Below are positions 1 to 5,752 of a stretch of 6,624 bases of DNA, piece by piece (within the stretch, counting starts at the first letter, position 1; the number at the start of each line of letters is the position of its first letter). Location: positions 1 to 6,624 of the forward strand of contig CANETG010000148.1 in assembly GCA_947440875.1 (NCBI GenBank), read 5' to 3'. A program made the position numbers and the translations under genes. The notes below the pieces were generated by a model. The model saw only the letters and a program-made list of their open reading frames with translations. It was not told the DNA's origin and made no database searches. Origin of the DNA: Bacteriovoracaceae bacterium (GTDB taxonomy: Bacteria; Bdellovibrionota; Bacteriovoracia; Bacteriovoracales; Bacteriovoracaceae).

Positions 1-774
1 AAAATTCTAACCGAAAAACAAGCGCGGGCACTCACTGAAGATCAAATAGCTAAACTTTCTCCCTCGGAGAAATTCGATCTCATGCAAGATGATTACGAAT
101 TTTCTTTTACGAGTAAAATCAAAAGACAAAATCCTTCCAATCGTCCTGACTGGGAAGGCGTTTGTCACGGATGGGCCCAGGCCTCGATTCATCACGAACA
201 GTTTTCTCCGAAGACATTTAAAAATAAGAGTGGAAAAGTCATTCGCTTTGCCTCCTCAGACATCGCTGCACTCATGAGCAATTTCTACGCCAGAATCGGT
301 GGCGGCAGAGTGAGTTTCCTCGGAAGACGCTGCCGTGAAAATGCTGGCAACACCAGAATAAGCTGCGCTGATATGAACGCCGGTGCGTTTCACATCGTTC
401 TCACCAATCGGCTTCGTGAAAAAAAATCATTCATCATGGATCTTGATCCTTACCGACATGTTTGGAATTTTCCTGTTGTGGGCCATGAGACTCGAGTTTT
501 AGATGAGAGAGCTCCTCATCAAAGATCTGCTCGGGGTACGTTCAAAGAAATTCTGGTCTCAACCAAACTGTATTACGCTCAAGAAACAGGACCGGAATGG
601 AATCCTCCTCTTCGCGTTCCTGGGTTTAAGGATTACTGGTACTGGCTTGAGCTTGATCAGTCAGAAAAAATCATCGGCGGGAGTTGGTCCGATGCCAATC
701 ATCCCGACTTTGCTTGGGCGAGTGAAGCGGTAAAAATTCCCTCTCCTTACTCAGCATTCATCACCCAACCGTAA
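1..774 (+). CDS. Transglutaminase-elicitor-like protein, 5' partial
   Basis: The frame is open from base 1, so the gene starts upstream of the window; 257 residues are visible, ending at TAA 772-774. The sequence matches what I know of the transglutaminase-elicitor family (PF16683, first described as the Phytophthora GP42 cell-wall transglutaminase). Residues 51-59, WEGVCHGWA, carry the probable catalytic Cys55 (TGT at 163-165). FHIVLTN at 130-136 carries the probable His131. The segment MDLDPYRHVWNFPV at 146-159 supplies an Asp, 147 or 149. A family-like tail follows, with YWYWLELD near 195 and GGSW and HPDFAW shortly after. These enzymes have a papain-like fold and form Gln-Lys crosslinks or act on peptides; the bacterial substrate is unknown. 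The N-terminus and any signal peptide are off the window. Residue 28 is a Met (ATG at 82), but the family-like sequence already runs before it, so I do not take it as the start. Family assignment is good; enzymatic activity is inferred. Confidence 0.8.
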   Translation, partial: KILTEKQARALTEDQIAKLSPSEKFDLMQDDYEFSFTSKIKRQNPSNRPDWEGVCHGWAQASIHHEQFSPKTFKNKSGKVIRFASSDIAALMSNFYARIGGGRVSFLGRRCRENAGNTRISCADMNAGAFHIVLTNRLREKKSFIMDLDPYRHVWNFPVVGHETRVLDERAPHQRSARGTFKEILVSTKLYYAQETGPEWNPPLRVPGFKDYWYWLELDQSEKIIGGSWSDANHPDFAWASEAVKIPSPYSAFITQP

Positions 775-801
775 TTTTCGGAACATTTTTGCCGTGACGC
801 G

Positions 802-820
802 AAAAGCCATCGAGGTTTTT
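802..820 (+). terminator. Weak terminator-like hairpin after the elicitor-like gene
   Basis: AAAAGCC (802-808), a five-base loop, then GGTTTTT (814-820) form seven pairs including one G-U, ending in five T. It lies 28 bases after the TAA at 774. The stem has only two G-C pairs, so termination may be inefficient and some transcription could continue into the C25 peptidase gene. Confidence 0.25.
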
Positions 821-871
821 GCCCCTACGCTTTCATGCATTTCTTGCCGCGTGGTGAGAAATCAAACTCGC

Positions 872-904
872 CCTTAGCCTTAAAGGACTAGCTAAGGAGA
901 GCGA
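872..904 (+). promoter_or_regulatory. RBS-sequestering hairpin before the C25 peptidase
   Basis: CCTTAGC at 872-878 is the exact reverse complement of GCTAAGG at 891-897, a perfect 7-bp stem with a 12-base loop. The 3' arm covers the Shine-Dalgarno sequence AAGGAG (894-899), which lies five bases before the ATG at 905. A second pairing, CCTT 878-881 with AAGG 883-886, inside the loop region could compete. Folded, the leader would hide the ribosome binding site of the peptidase gene. The pairing is seen directly; a regulatory role is inferred. Confidence 0.45.
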
Positions 905-2512
905 ATGAAAAGATTTTTAATGGCAACTGTGCTTTTGGGAACGGTTGCTGCTCAAGCAGAAACGATCCGACTTCAGTCGAATATGAGAGGAATAAGTTCA
1001 ATTCACCTGAACACTGTGCCCACGATTGCAGGAGAGATTCACGAAATTCAATTCAATCTCGCAAAGGTCGAGGTCAATACACTCGCCGGTCGTCCAGAAT
1101 TTAAAGTCTTCTCAGAAAAAGAAATCTCATTCTCCCAAGACGTAGGTTTTGCGAGTGTTCCTTTTAAATCAATCGTCGTTGCGGGCGAGCCGTCGACGAC
1201 GGAAGTCATCGTGGATGCGGGGCCATCAGTTGTTGTGAATTCTCTTTCAGCTCCCTCGCAAAAAGAAATGAGTCGTAATGCCCAAGCGGGTACGTGGATC
1301 TTCACACCGAAATCTCGTCCAATGGTCCGCAAAGATTATCTCGGGACGTACCGTGGCCAGCCTCTGACTCGCGTCACCATCTACGCTGCTGCTGCAGACT
1401 ACTCAGCGAAATCGATGAAGTTTTTTCCGAGTCTTCGTGCGCAGATTGTGACCTCGGGAACAGTCACTGATCTTCTTGAGAAAGAAATTGAGAGTTCTTA
1501 CGACTACCTGATCGTTTCTCCCAGAGCTCTTCTCCCAGGTCTCCAGGATTTCGTTTTCTACAAAAACTACCGCGGTCACGTTGTAAAAACAGTCGCACTC
1601 GAAGACGTTGGTTCAGATGTCGCAAAAATTTCTGCCTTCTTTAAAGCAGAGTATAAAGAAAATAAATACAAGTACGCACTCATCGTTGGGACGGACACGC
1701 TTTTCCCGAACCATTCTGTGAACACTTCAGGCTCAGCGAAAACACCTTCGGATTATCCATATTTCCTCATGGACTCCAATGACATGATTCCTGATGTGCA
1801 GTACGGTCGAGTCGTTGCCTCAACTCCTGAAGAAGTAAAACGTCAGACGAAAAAATGGGAAGTGTATCAAGAACGTCGCTCTGATGTTTCGGGTCTTCTT
1901 CACATGATCGGCATTGCTTCCAATGAAGGCTCTGCACCGTCGGATGAAGAATACGTCAAAGGCATCGAGTCTGACTTGAGTGCTGCTTACGGAACAAAAT
2001 CTTCGCACTTCCATCAGGACAGCCCAACATCAAAACCAGGTCCGATTAACGACGCCTTCAATAAAGGGTCAGGCTACCTGACTTACCTCGGTCACGGATC
2101 TGGCACGAGCTGGGCCTCGACAGGAACTTGGTACGCTACGGCCGACGCCAAGAAAATTGAAAACGCTAACGTCCAACAGCCGGTGATCATCGATGTGGCT
2201 TGTCAGAACGGAATTCTCAAGAAGGGTTACCTCGGGGAAACATTCATGAACGCAGTTGATTCGCGTGGTGATGCCGTCGGTGCAGCGATGTACTACGGTG
2301 GTTCAGTGAATATTTCTTGGCACCCACCTGCAATCATGGCCCGTGGAATCGTGAAGAAAACGATCGCTCAGAAACTCAGAACAATTGGTGATGCGCTCCT
2401 CGCCGGTCAGCTTTATCTTCTCGAGAATCATACTGATGTGGAAGCCGTGAGAGACAATTTTGAATGGTACCATCTCTTCGGTGAGGCGAGTTCAAATTTT
2501 TACTTTAAGTAA
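905..2512 (+). CDS. Secreted C25 (gingipain-like) cysteine peptidase
   Basis: A 535-residue protein. Residues 1-18 (MKRFLMATVLLGTVAAQA) form a classic Sec signal peptide, so it acts in the periplasm or outside the cell. An N-terminal beta-rich prodomain-like part (about 20-190) is followed by a caspase-fold C25 catalytic region: SYDYLIVSPRAL near 198-209, YALIVGTDTLFP near 257-268, and SDYPYFLMDSND and PDVQYGRVV near 282-304. The catalytic dyad is visible as His397 in YLGHGSGTSW and Cys433 in DVACQNG, in the order and spacing of gingipains. The C-terminal WYHLFGE matches the end of the catalytic subdomain in this family. Unlike Porphyromonas RgpB it has no following Ig-like or type IX secretion sorting domain. 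ATG 905 is chosen for its AAGGAG site and signal peptide. Likely role: digestion of external protein. Cleavage specificity (Arg or Lys) cannot be judged from sequence. Confidence 0.88.
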   Translation: MKRFLMATVLLGTVAAQAETIRLQSNMRGISSIHLNTVPTIAGEIHEIQFNLAKVEVNTLAGRPEFKVFSEKEISFSQDVGFASVPFKSIVVAGEPSTTEVIVDAGPSVVVNSLSAPSQKEMSRNAQAGTWIFTPKSRPMVRKDYLGTYRGQPLTRVTIYAAAADYSAKSMKFFPSLRAQIVTSGTVTDLLEKEIESSYDYLIVSPRALLPGLQDFVFYKNYRGHVVKTVALEDVGSDVAKISAFFKAEYKENKYKYALIVGTDTLFPNHSVNTSGSAKTPSDYPYFLMDSNDMIPDVQYGRVVASTPEEVKRQTKKWEVYQERRSDVSGLLHMIGIASNEGSAPSDEEYVKGIESDLSAAYGTKSSHFHQDSPTSKPGPINDAFNKGSGYLTYLGHGSGTSWASTGTWYATADAKKIENANVQQPVIIDVACQNGILKKGYLGETFMNAVDSRGDAVGAAMYYGGSVNISWHPPAIMARGIVKKTIAQKLRTIGDALLAGQLYLLENHTDVEAVRDNFEWYHLFGEASSNFYFK

Positions 2513-2519
2513 GCTCAAA

Positions 2520-2562
2520 TAAAAAAGGCTTCCGCTCGGCGCGCGCCAGCGGAGCTTTTTTT
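2520..2562. terminator. Bidirectional intrinsic terminator between convergent genes
   Basis: TCCGCT (2531-2536) pairs with AGCGGA (2548-2553), flanked by an A-run (2520-2526) and a T-run (2556-2562), with a GC/CG bulged transition. The loop contains the perfect palindrome GGCGCGCGCC (2538-2547). It lies 8 bases after the peptidase stop at 2512 and 8 bases beyond the end of the opposing gene at 2570, so it can serve both strands. Confidence 0.85.
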
Positions 2563-2569
2563 CATTCAC

Positions 2570-3256
2570 CTATCTCACACTCTCAGGCTTTGCTAAAAAA
2601 GATTTCCCAAGCTCAGTCAGAGGAACGCCTTTCGAAGGATCGATGAAAGGTTTTACATTCTTCATGAGACTCGTGAGTGCTAGCGAGTAATTCTTTTTCT
2701 GATCTGTGGCGTGCTTCGACGTGAGTTTCACCAGCCCAATCGGCTTGGCCTCATCGCTAATCCAATAGTCGATCGTCTGCCCAGCTGCGACGGTTCGGTA
2801 ATGGGTCGCTTTATCCTTTCCCGCGGGAACTTCAACTTCTTCGACACCAATTTTATTCTTATTCAGTTCAGACTCGGTAGAGAAAAGGAAATCATTCACC
2901 TTAACGCCATCGAAACCATTGAGATACTCGCTGTGCAAGATTTCAGGATTTTTTAATTCTCTTGTTTGAACGAATCCCTTCGTGACTTTCGCTCCGCTGG
3001 AAGAGGGAGAGATTTCGAACTGCTGCCACATTTCAATCGGGATCAAACTCTCACGGGAAGAGATGAAGTACTCGATGCTCACGCGGTCTTTTGACGACCC
3101 TGCCACGTAAATCGACACGTCCATCGGGATCTGCTGACCTTGCACTTCTAATTGGTAAAGACACCCTTTTCCGGCGGTGAACGTCTGGGAAAGATCAGCG
3201 CCCCAGACCTGCGTGGTAAAAATAAGTCCGAATAGAAATTTATTCTTCATCTTCAT
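2570..3256 (-). CDS. Exported protein, LolA/DUF3108-like (hypothetical)
   Basis: A 228-residue protein with signal peptide MKMKNKFLFGLIFTTQVWG (residues 1-19) and no lipobox, so probably periplasmic. The mature part is rich in beta-strand-like sequence. Its second half (VPAGKDKATHYRT, then IDYWISDEAKPIGLVKL) resembles the pattern of LolA-fold and DUF3108 proteins, in which a strand ending in a WIS/WL segment is followed by 'P.GLVK'. I cannot name a function. Three starts are possible: TTG 3262, ATG 3256 and ATG 3250. ATG 3256 is chosen because AAGGA (3265-3269) lies eight bases upstream; the TTG would have only two bases of spacing and ATG 3250 fourteen. The start region overlaps the end of the upstream coiled-coil gene by 17 bases, which implies translational coupling in one operon. 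Stop is TAG at 2570-2572. Confidence 0.72.
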   Translation of the reverse strand: MKMKNKFLFGLIFTTQVWGADLSQTFTAGKGCLYQLEVQGQQIPMDVSIYVAGSSKDRVSIEYFISSRESLIPIEMWQQFEISPSSSGAKVTKGFVQTRELKNPEILHSEYLNGFDGVKVNDFLFSTESELNKNKIGVEEVEVPAGKDKATHYRTVAAGQTIDYWISDEAKPIGLVKLTSKHATDQKKNYSLALTSLMKNVKPFIDPSKGVPLTELGKSFLAKPESVR

Positions 3257-3572
3257 CTTCAAGTTCCTTCAATGCTTTTTCCTGCTCGATCTGAGATTTT
3301 TTGTATTTTTCAACGGTTTCCATGATTTCTTTTCGCTGATCATTCGTCATGGCGGGTCCAGAAGGGGCAGCTGGAGTCGTGGTATTTTCGGTCGTTTTGG
3401 AATTGTAATCGGTGCTTTTAAATCCACCGCCAGAATCTTTGTTCTCAAGCTTATTGACTCGTTCTTTAAGTGCTTGCACATCATTGAGAAGAGTCTTTTG
3501 CTGTTCTGGAGTCAAATTTTGTGACCAGGAAAGAGGACAGTAAAGGAGAGCTGTAATCAGGAAAAATTTCAT
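3240..3572 (-). CDS. Small exported coiled-coil protein (hypothetical)
   Basis: A 110-residue protein starting at ATG 3572, chosen because GGAG lies six bases upstream on the minus strand and the product then begins with a clean signal peptide (MKFFLITALLYCPLSWS, residues 1-17). An ATG at 3584 in the same frame has no good site. The mature part has a heptad-like helix at about 21-45 (LLNDVQALKERVNKLEN), a Gly/Ser/Thr/Pro linker (46-73), a second charged helix (75-104) and an acidic tail ending DEDEE. It has no enzymatic motif, so it is probably a periplasmic scaffold or assembly partner. It is the first gene of an operon with the LolA/DUF3108-like gene, and its last codons double as that gene's start region. 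The Cys at 12 is not in a convincing lipobox. Confidence 0.68.
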   Translation of the reverse strand: MKFFLITALLYCPLSWSQNLTPEQQKTLLNDVQALKERVNKLENKDSGGGFKSTDYNSKTTENTTTPAAPSGPAMTNDQRKEIMETVEKYKKSQIEQEKALKELEDEDEE

Positions 3573-3615
3573 GGCAAACTCCATTCGTCATATCTTAAAA
3601 ACGTATTATCTCATG

Positions 3616-3644
3616 ATTAGACAAAAGATATTCAGGAAAGCCAA
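3616..3644 (-). promoter_or_regulatory. Candidate sigma70-type promoter for the coiled-coil operon
   Basis: Reading the minus strand, TTGGCT (3644-3639, 4 of 6 to TTGACA) is followed by a 17-base spacer and TCTAAT (3621-3616, 5 of 6 to TATAAT). Transcription would begin near 3609 and give a leader of about 37 bases to ATG 3572. The element overlaps the 5' end of the decayed glycosylase gene. Confidence 0.4.
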
Positions 3645-3861
3645 GTCCTCTGGAATATTGCCAGGATGGCACATGGACCTTAAAGAACCTAAGGCAGGAT
3701 TACCGTTCCAAGGACCGTCAAGATATTTATGTCACGAACGCAGTGAAGGGATTTAAGCATCATACCGCGACTTCGTCAGGAGAAGCCGCAGTACGATCAT
3801 GGTTAATGCCTTGCTCGAATTCCTGCTCAAGCAACATTCGGGTCTGAAGTAATCAACCGCG

Positions 3862-3889
3862 CGGAGCCCGAAACACAGTACGGACTCCG
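3862..3889 (-). repeat. Inverted repeat downstream of the metalloprotease operon
   Basis: On the minus strand CGGAGTCCG (3889-3881) pairs with CGGGCTCCG (3870-3862), nine pairs with one G-U and a 10-base loop. It lies 39 bases past the stop of the four-Cys gene (3928). On the plus strand the same position is a C-A mismatch, so the fold is better on the minus transcript. There is no T-run after it, so it is at best a 3'-end stabilising hairpin or an atypical terminator. Confidence 0.3.
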
Positions 3890-3927
3890 GAAAAGAGATT
3901 TGAATGATTTTCTCGAATTAAAAAAGA

Positions 3928-4143
3928 TTACTTCCTGACTAGAACCTCAGAACATTTAGTCGAAAGCTTTGATTTATTCGCTCGCGCGCAGGTAATGTCA
4001 GCGGCTTCGTTCCCTTTGACACAGCCCAATTTTCTGGCTTCTTCATAACATACTTTCTCATCATTCTGATCGAATTCAGTTCTGGTAGCTGTGAAAGCGG
4101 TAAGTGATACGGATAGAGCTGAGATTAAGATTATTGATTTCAT
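3928..4143 (-). CDS. Small exported four-cysteine protein
   Basis: A 71-residue protein starting at ATG 4143, set by AGGAG (4150-4154) six bases upstream. The same frame is open further upstream, but that part overlaps the protease gene and lacks a signal. Residues 1-18 (MKSIILISALSVSLTAFT, with Ala19 as an alternative end) form a signal peptide. The mature chain has exactly four Cys at 32, 41, 52 and 64 (spacings 8, 10, 11), suggesting two disulfides in the periplasm or outside. The spacing and the motif ARKLGC...CARANKSKLSTKC resemble a half unit of cysteine-rich repeats such as PF00839, a weak comparison. It follows the metalloprotease gene by 13 bases in the same operon, so it may be a partner, inhibitor or co-secreted factor of the protease; this is inference from context only. 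Function unknown. Confidence 0.72.
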   Translation of the reverse strand: MKSIILISALSVSLTAFTATRTEFDQNDEKVCYEEARKLGCVKGNEAADITCARANKSKLSTKCSEVLVRK

Positions 4144-4156
4144 TTTTTTCTCCTGA

Positions 4157-4735
4157 TTAGTATTTGGCAGCAAGGCTTTCCATGATCGACCCAATCGCAT
4201 ACGGAACTGAGTAATTCCGTGATGTCGAATAGTTCAAAGCGTGAGAGAAACCGAGCTTGTGTAACCACTCGTGGGTCATATTCCTTGCGACCTGGTTGGA
4301 CGTATAGGTATTAAGAAATTTTGTGTTCATGTTGATGTACCGAGAAGTCGTGGTGGTGTATCCCACGGTGCTTGAGTTCTGATAGTAAACTTTAACGTTG
4401 AGATCCATCGAGTTGTTTTTAGCTTTTAGATAGCTTTCCATCGCTTCCAAAACTTTTGTGTAGATCTGAGAATTCGAAAGACCATTGTTGTTGTTGAACT
4501 TCTTTATCCCCCCGTAGGTGTGATTGAGAATGCGCGAGCGAAAAGTTTCCGAGCCGATAACTTTTCTGATCTTGTCTTCGGCTTTTTGAATTTTGGCTTC
4601 TTGAGTACTCGTCATGGAATAAGTGGCAACATCAGTATCAAAAGTCAGTGCCATATTGGGCACGGCCGCGAAACTTTTTTCTGCGATCACGATTGAAATC
4701 GTCGCAAGCGTAAAAATTTTCATCCTCTTTATCAT
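4157..4735 (-). CDS. Secreted minimal metzincin-type zinc metalloprotease
   Basis: A 192-residue protein from ATG 4735, set by AGGAGG (4740-4745) four bases upstream. A second ATG at 4723 has no usable site, and a longer upstream frame to 4822 has neither site nor signal. Residues 1-23 (charged MIKRMK, hydrophobic core, ending KSFA) are a signal peptide. The core motif is HEWLHKLGFSH at 155-165: zinc ligands His155, His159 and His165, and catalytic Glu156, the HExxHxxGxxH signature of metzincins. Met185 in GSIMES, 20 residues later, fits the Met-turn. The rest has an N-terminal helical part (45-108) and Asn/Tyr/Thr-rich strands (112-148). At about 170 mature residues it is near the smallest size for a metzincin, with no prodomain or accessory domain evident. 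Probable role: extracellular or periplasmic protein cleavage. First gene of an operon with the four-Cys gene. The exact family (M10, M12, M43 or other) is unclear. Confidence 0.82.
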   Translation of the reverse strand: MIKRMKIFTLATISIVIAEKSFAAVPNMALTFDTDVATYSMTSTQEAKIQKAEDKIRKVIGSETFRSRILNHTYGGIKKFNNNNGLSNSQIYTKVLEAMESYLKAKNNSMDLNVKVYYQNSSTVGYTTTTSRYINMNTKFLNTYTSNQVARNMTHEWLHKLGFSHALNYSTSRNYSVPYAIGSIMESLAAKY

Positions 4736-4817
4736 GAACCCTCCTGGTGTGTTTCTGTCTGCTAATCCTGTGCAGAGTCTTGACCAGAGCCTAAAGGGGT
4801 TCAGATATTTATCAACC

Positions 4818-4845
4818 CTCAATCTTCAGAAAACTTTAGATTGAG
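4818..4845. repeat. Perfect 8-bp inverted repeat upstream of the metalloprotease gene
   Basis: CTCAATCT (4818-4825) and AGATTGAG (4838-4845) are exact reverse complements around a 12-base spacer. They lie 83-110 bases upstream of ATG 4735 and 58 bases past the end of the DTW gene. No T-run follows on either strand, so an operator or mRNA hairpin is as likely as a terminator. Confidence 0.35.
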
Positions 4846-4902
4846 TTGGAATTCGGGAGAGTTAGGTGCATTTCTCGAGTGAAAGGTTCAGTCATAAAAT
4901 GA

Positions 4903-5520
4903 CTACTCAGAATGATTATGGGAATTTTTTCCACGACCCTTCAATGTCGCCTCAAGTTTATCTTGATACAATTTCAGCATCACTGATCCCACCTCAGCAC
5001 CTTCGATGATTCTCAATGCGTGTGCGATGGCCTCTAAGGTCGCCATTCCATTTTCGGTAGTTTCTTTCCGCATGTGCAGTGGATTAAGGTTGGGTGAGCT
5101 GATTTTAATTCGTGGAATACATTTGAGTTCGTGGTGCCGGTAGTGCACCTTACTTGCTTGCCTCCAGTTGCCGTCAGGAACGATGAGCTGGATCGGAAGT
5201 GGACAGGCCGCCACGAGTTTTTCGTCGAGCTCAACTGCGTCCTCAGAAGGGTAAAACAAGTAGGTTTTGTAATCTGATCTTAAGAGATCACTCAAGTCCA
5301 ACGCCTCTCGATCCTCGCCGCGAATTCTCATTTCACTGTTTGTTAATGCTTTGAGAGCGAGCCTCCCTGTGTTGGTCGTTCGCTTTAACTCTTTGGCGTG
5401 AATGATCAGAGAAATTTTCGTTCTAAGATTAAGTGAGGGAATGCCTGCGCAGATACACCGATCGACATGCAGAAAACATGTCTGGCAGGGAGCAATCGTT
5501 TTTCGTTTCCGGGAGATCAA
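4903..5520 (-). CDS. DTW-domain tRNA-uridine aminocarboxypropyltransferase
   Basis: A 205-residue cytoplasmic enzyme of the DTW family (E. coli YfiP, also called TapT; human DTWD1/2). It transfers the 3-amino-3-carboxypropyl group of S-adenosylmethionine to uridine in tRNA to make acp3U, at position 47 in E. coli. Visible features: an N-terminal zinc-type cysteine set C12, C15, C22, C24 (CQTC...CIC); NTGRLALKAL at 50-59; the family signature PDGNWRQASK at 115-124, where DGNW stands for the eponymous D-T/x-W; and RKETTENGMATLEAIAHAL at 151-169. Length is typical. Start is TTG 5520: no ATG or GTG precedes the Cys motif in frame, and GGAG sits eight bases upstream inside the preceding remnant. 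The start overlaps that remnant's TGA (shared TTGA, 5517-5520), so translation was probably coupled to it. Orthology with TapT and the exact tRNA position are not proven here. Confidence 0.9.
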   Translation of the reverse strand: MISRKRKTIAPCQTCFLHVDRCICAGIPSLNLRTKISLIIHAKELKRTTNTGRLALKALTNSEMRIRGEDREALDLSDLLRSDYKTYLFYPSEDAVELDEKLVAACPLPIQLIVPDGNWRQASKVHYRHHELKCIPRIKISSPNLNPLHMRKETTENGMATLEAIAHALRIIEGAEVGSVMLKLYQDKLEATLKGRGKNSHNHSE

Positions 5521-5735
5521 AGAAAAAGCTCCATCTCAACACAGTCAAAATAGCGCCCCTCTAATTTCCGGTAATGCTTAATGATTCCAATTTCAGTGAA
5601 GCCACTTCTTTTATAGAGATGAACAACTGGAAGATTATGTGTGTAGACAGACAATTCTATTTTCTCCAAACCGAAGAATCGATTCTGATGGGTAAACGAC
5701 TTCCATAGGATGACCTCTGAAAATAAAAAAGCCAC
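5517..5735 (-). pseudogene. 3' remnant of a GNAT N-acetyltransferase gene
   Basis: The 72-codon frame gives a typical GNAT C-terminus: GLEKIELSVYTHNLPVVHLY, then KRSGFTEIGIIKHYRKLEG and YFDCVEMELFL (the RimI-like 'N..A..LY...GF...G....Y' pattern). GNAT enzymes are about 150-170 residues; the N-terminal half is gone, including motif A (Q/RxxGxG/A) that holds the acetyl-CoA pyrophosphate. The only available start, GTG at 5735, lies inside the stem of a terminator hairpin and has no binding site, and the frame closes at TAA 5753-5751 just above it. The gene therefore looks truncated by a rearrangement. Its TGA overlaps the TTG start of the DTW gene, so the pair was probably an operon. A short translated peptide may still aid DTW expression. 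Confidence 0.72.
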
Positions 5736-5752
5736 CGCGAGGGTGGCTTTTT
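5726..5752. terminator. Orphan bidirectional terminator
   Basis: AAAAAGCCACC (5726-5736) and GGTGGCTTTTT (5742-5752) form a perfect 11-bp stem with a GCGAG loop and flanking A/T runs, a strong intrinsic terminator in both directions. No intact gene ends here on either strand: the truncated GNAT frame begins inside it and the helix-turn-helix gene reads away from it. It is probably the relic end of a lost gene at a deletion or insertion junction. Confidence 0.8.

Larger units (their letters stand above)
3616..3938 (+). pseudogene. Decayed UdgX-type uracil-DNA glycosylase
   Basis: No intact reading frame, but four blocks appear in the order of a UdgX/family 4 uracil-DNA glycosylase. Block A (3616-3729, frame 1) reads GILPGWHMDLKE then AGLPFQGPSRYL, like the family's GEQPGDxED and G-PFVGPAGRLL. 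Block B (3722-3805, frame 2) reads DIYVTNAVKGFK then GEAAVRSWL, like YVTNAVKHFK and the later E-AC-PWL segment. Block C (3808-3834, frame 1) reads ALLEFLLKQ. Block D (3831-3938, frame 3) reads ATFGSEVINRAEPETQ and ends DLNDFLELKKITS, like the C-terminal T-HPS-LRAP and helix. Intact enzymes are about 200 residues; only about half is left. The acidic residue of motif A, the KRRIH loop, the LGATAA segment and the HPS histidine are all missing or replaced, so it cannot be active. The family would excise or trap uracil in DNA. Its tail overlaps the end of the opposing four-Cys gene by 11 bases. Family recognition is from memory, by eye. Confidence 0.65.

Noticed and set aside
3536..3572. Cys12 of the coiled-coil protein as a lipoprotein attachment site.
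   Set aside because: The residues before it (ALLY) do not fit a lipobox, and a standard signal peptidase I site (SWS) follows at 15-17.
3571..3756. A 61-codon plus-strand frame starting at ATG 3571 as a real small gene.
   Set aside because: Its start lies in the opposing gene's start codon, it has no binding site, and its similarity to the glycosylase stops at the frameshift near 3721.
4144..4200. A longer start (position 4200) for the four-Cys protein.
   Set aside because: It would overlap the metalloprotease gene, lacks a ribosome binding site, and puts a non-signal sequence before an evident signal peptide starting at 4143.
4736..4822. A longer start (position 4822) for the metalloprotease.
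   Set aside because: The added 29 residues contain no signal peptide or binding site, whereas ATG 4735 has AGGAGG just upstream and a clean signal peptide.
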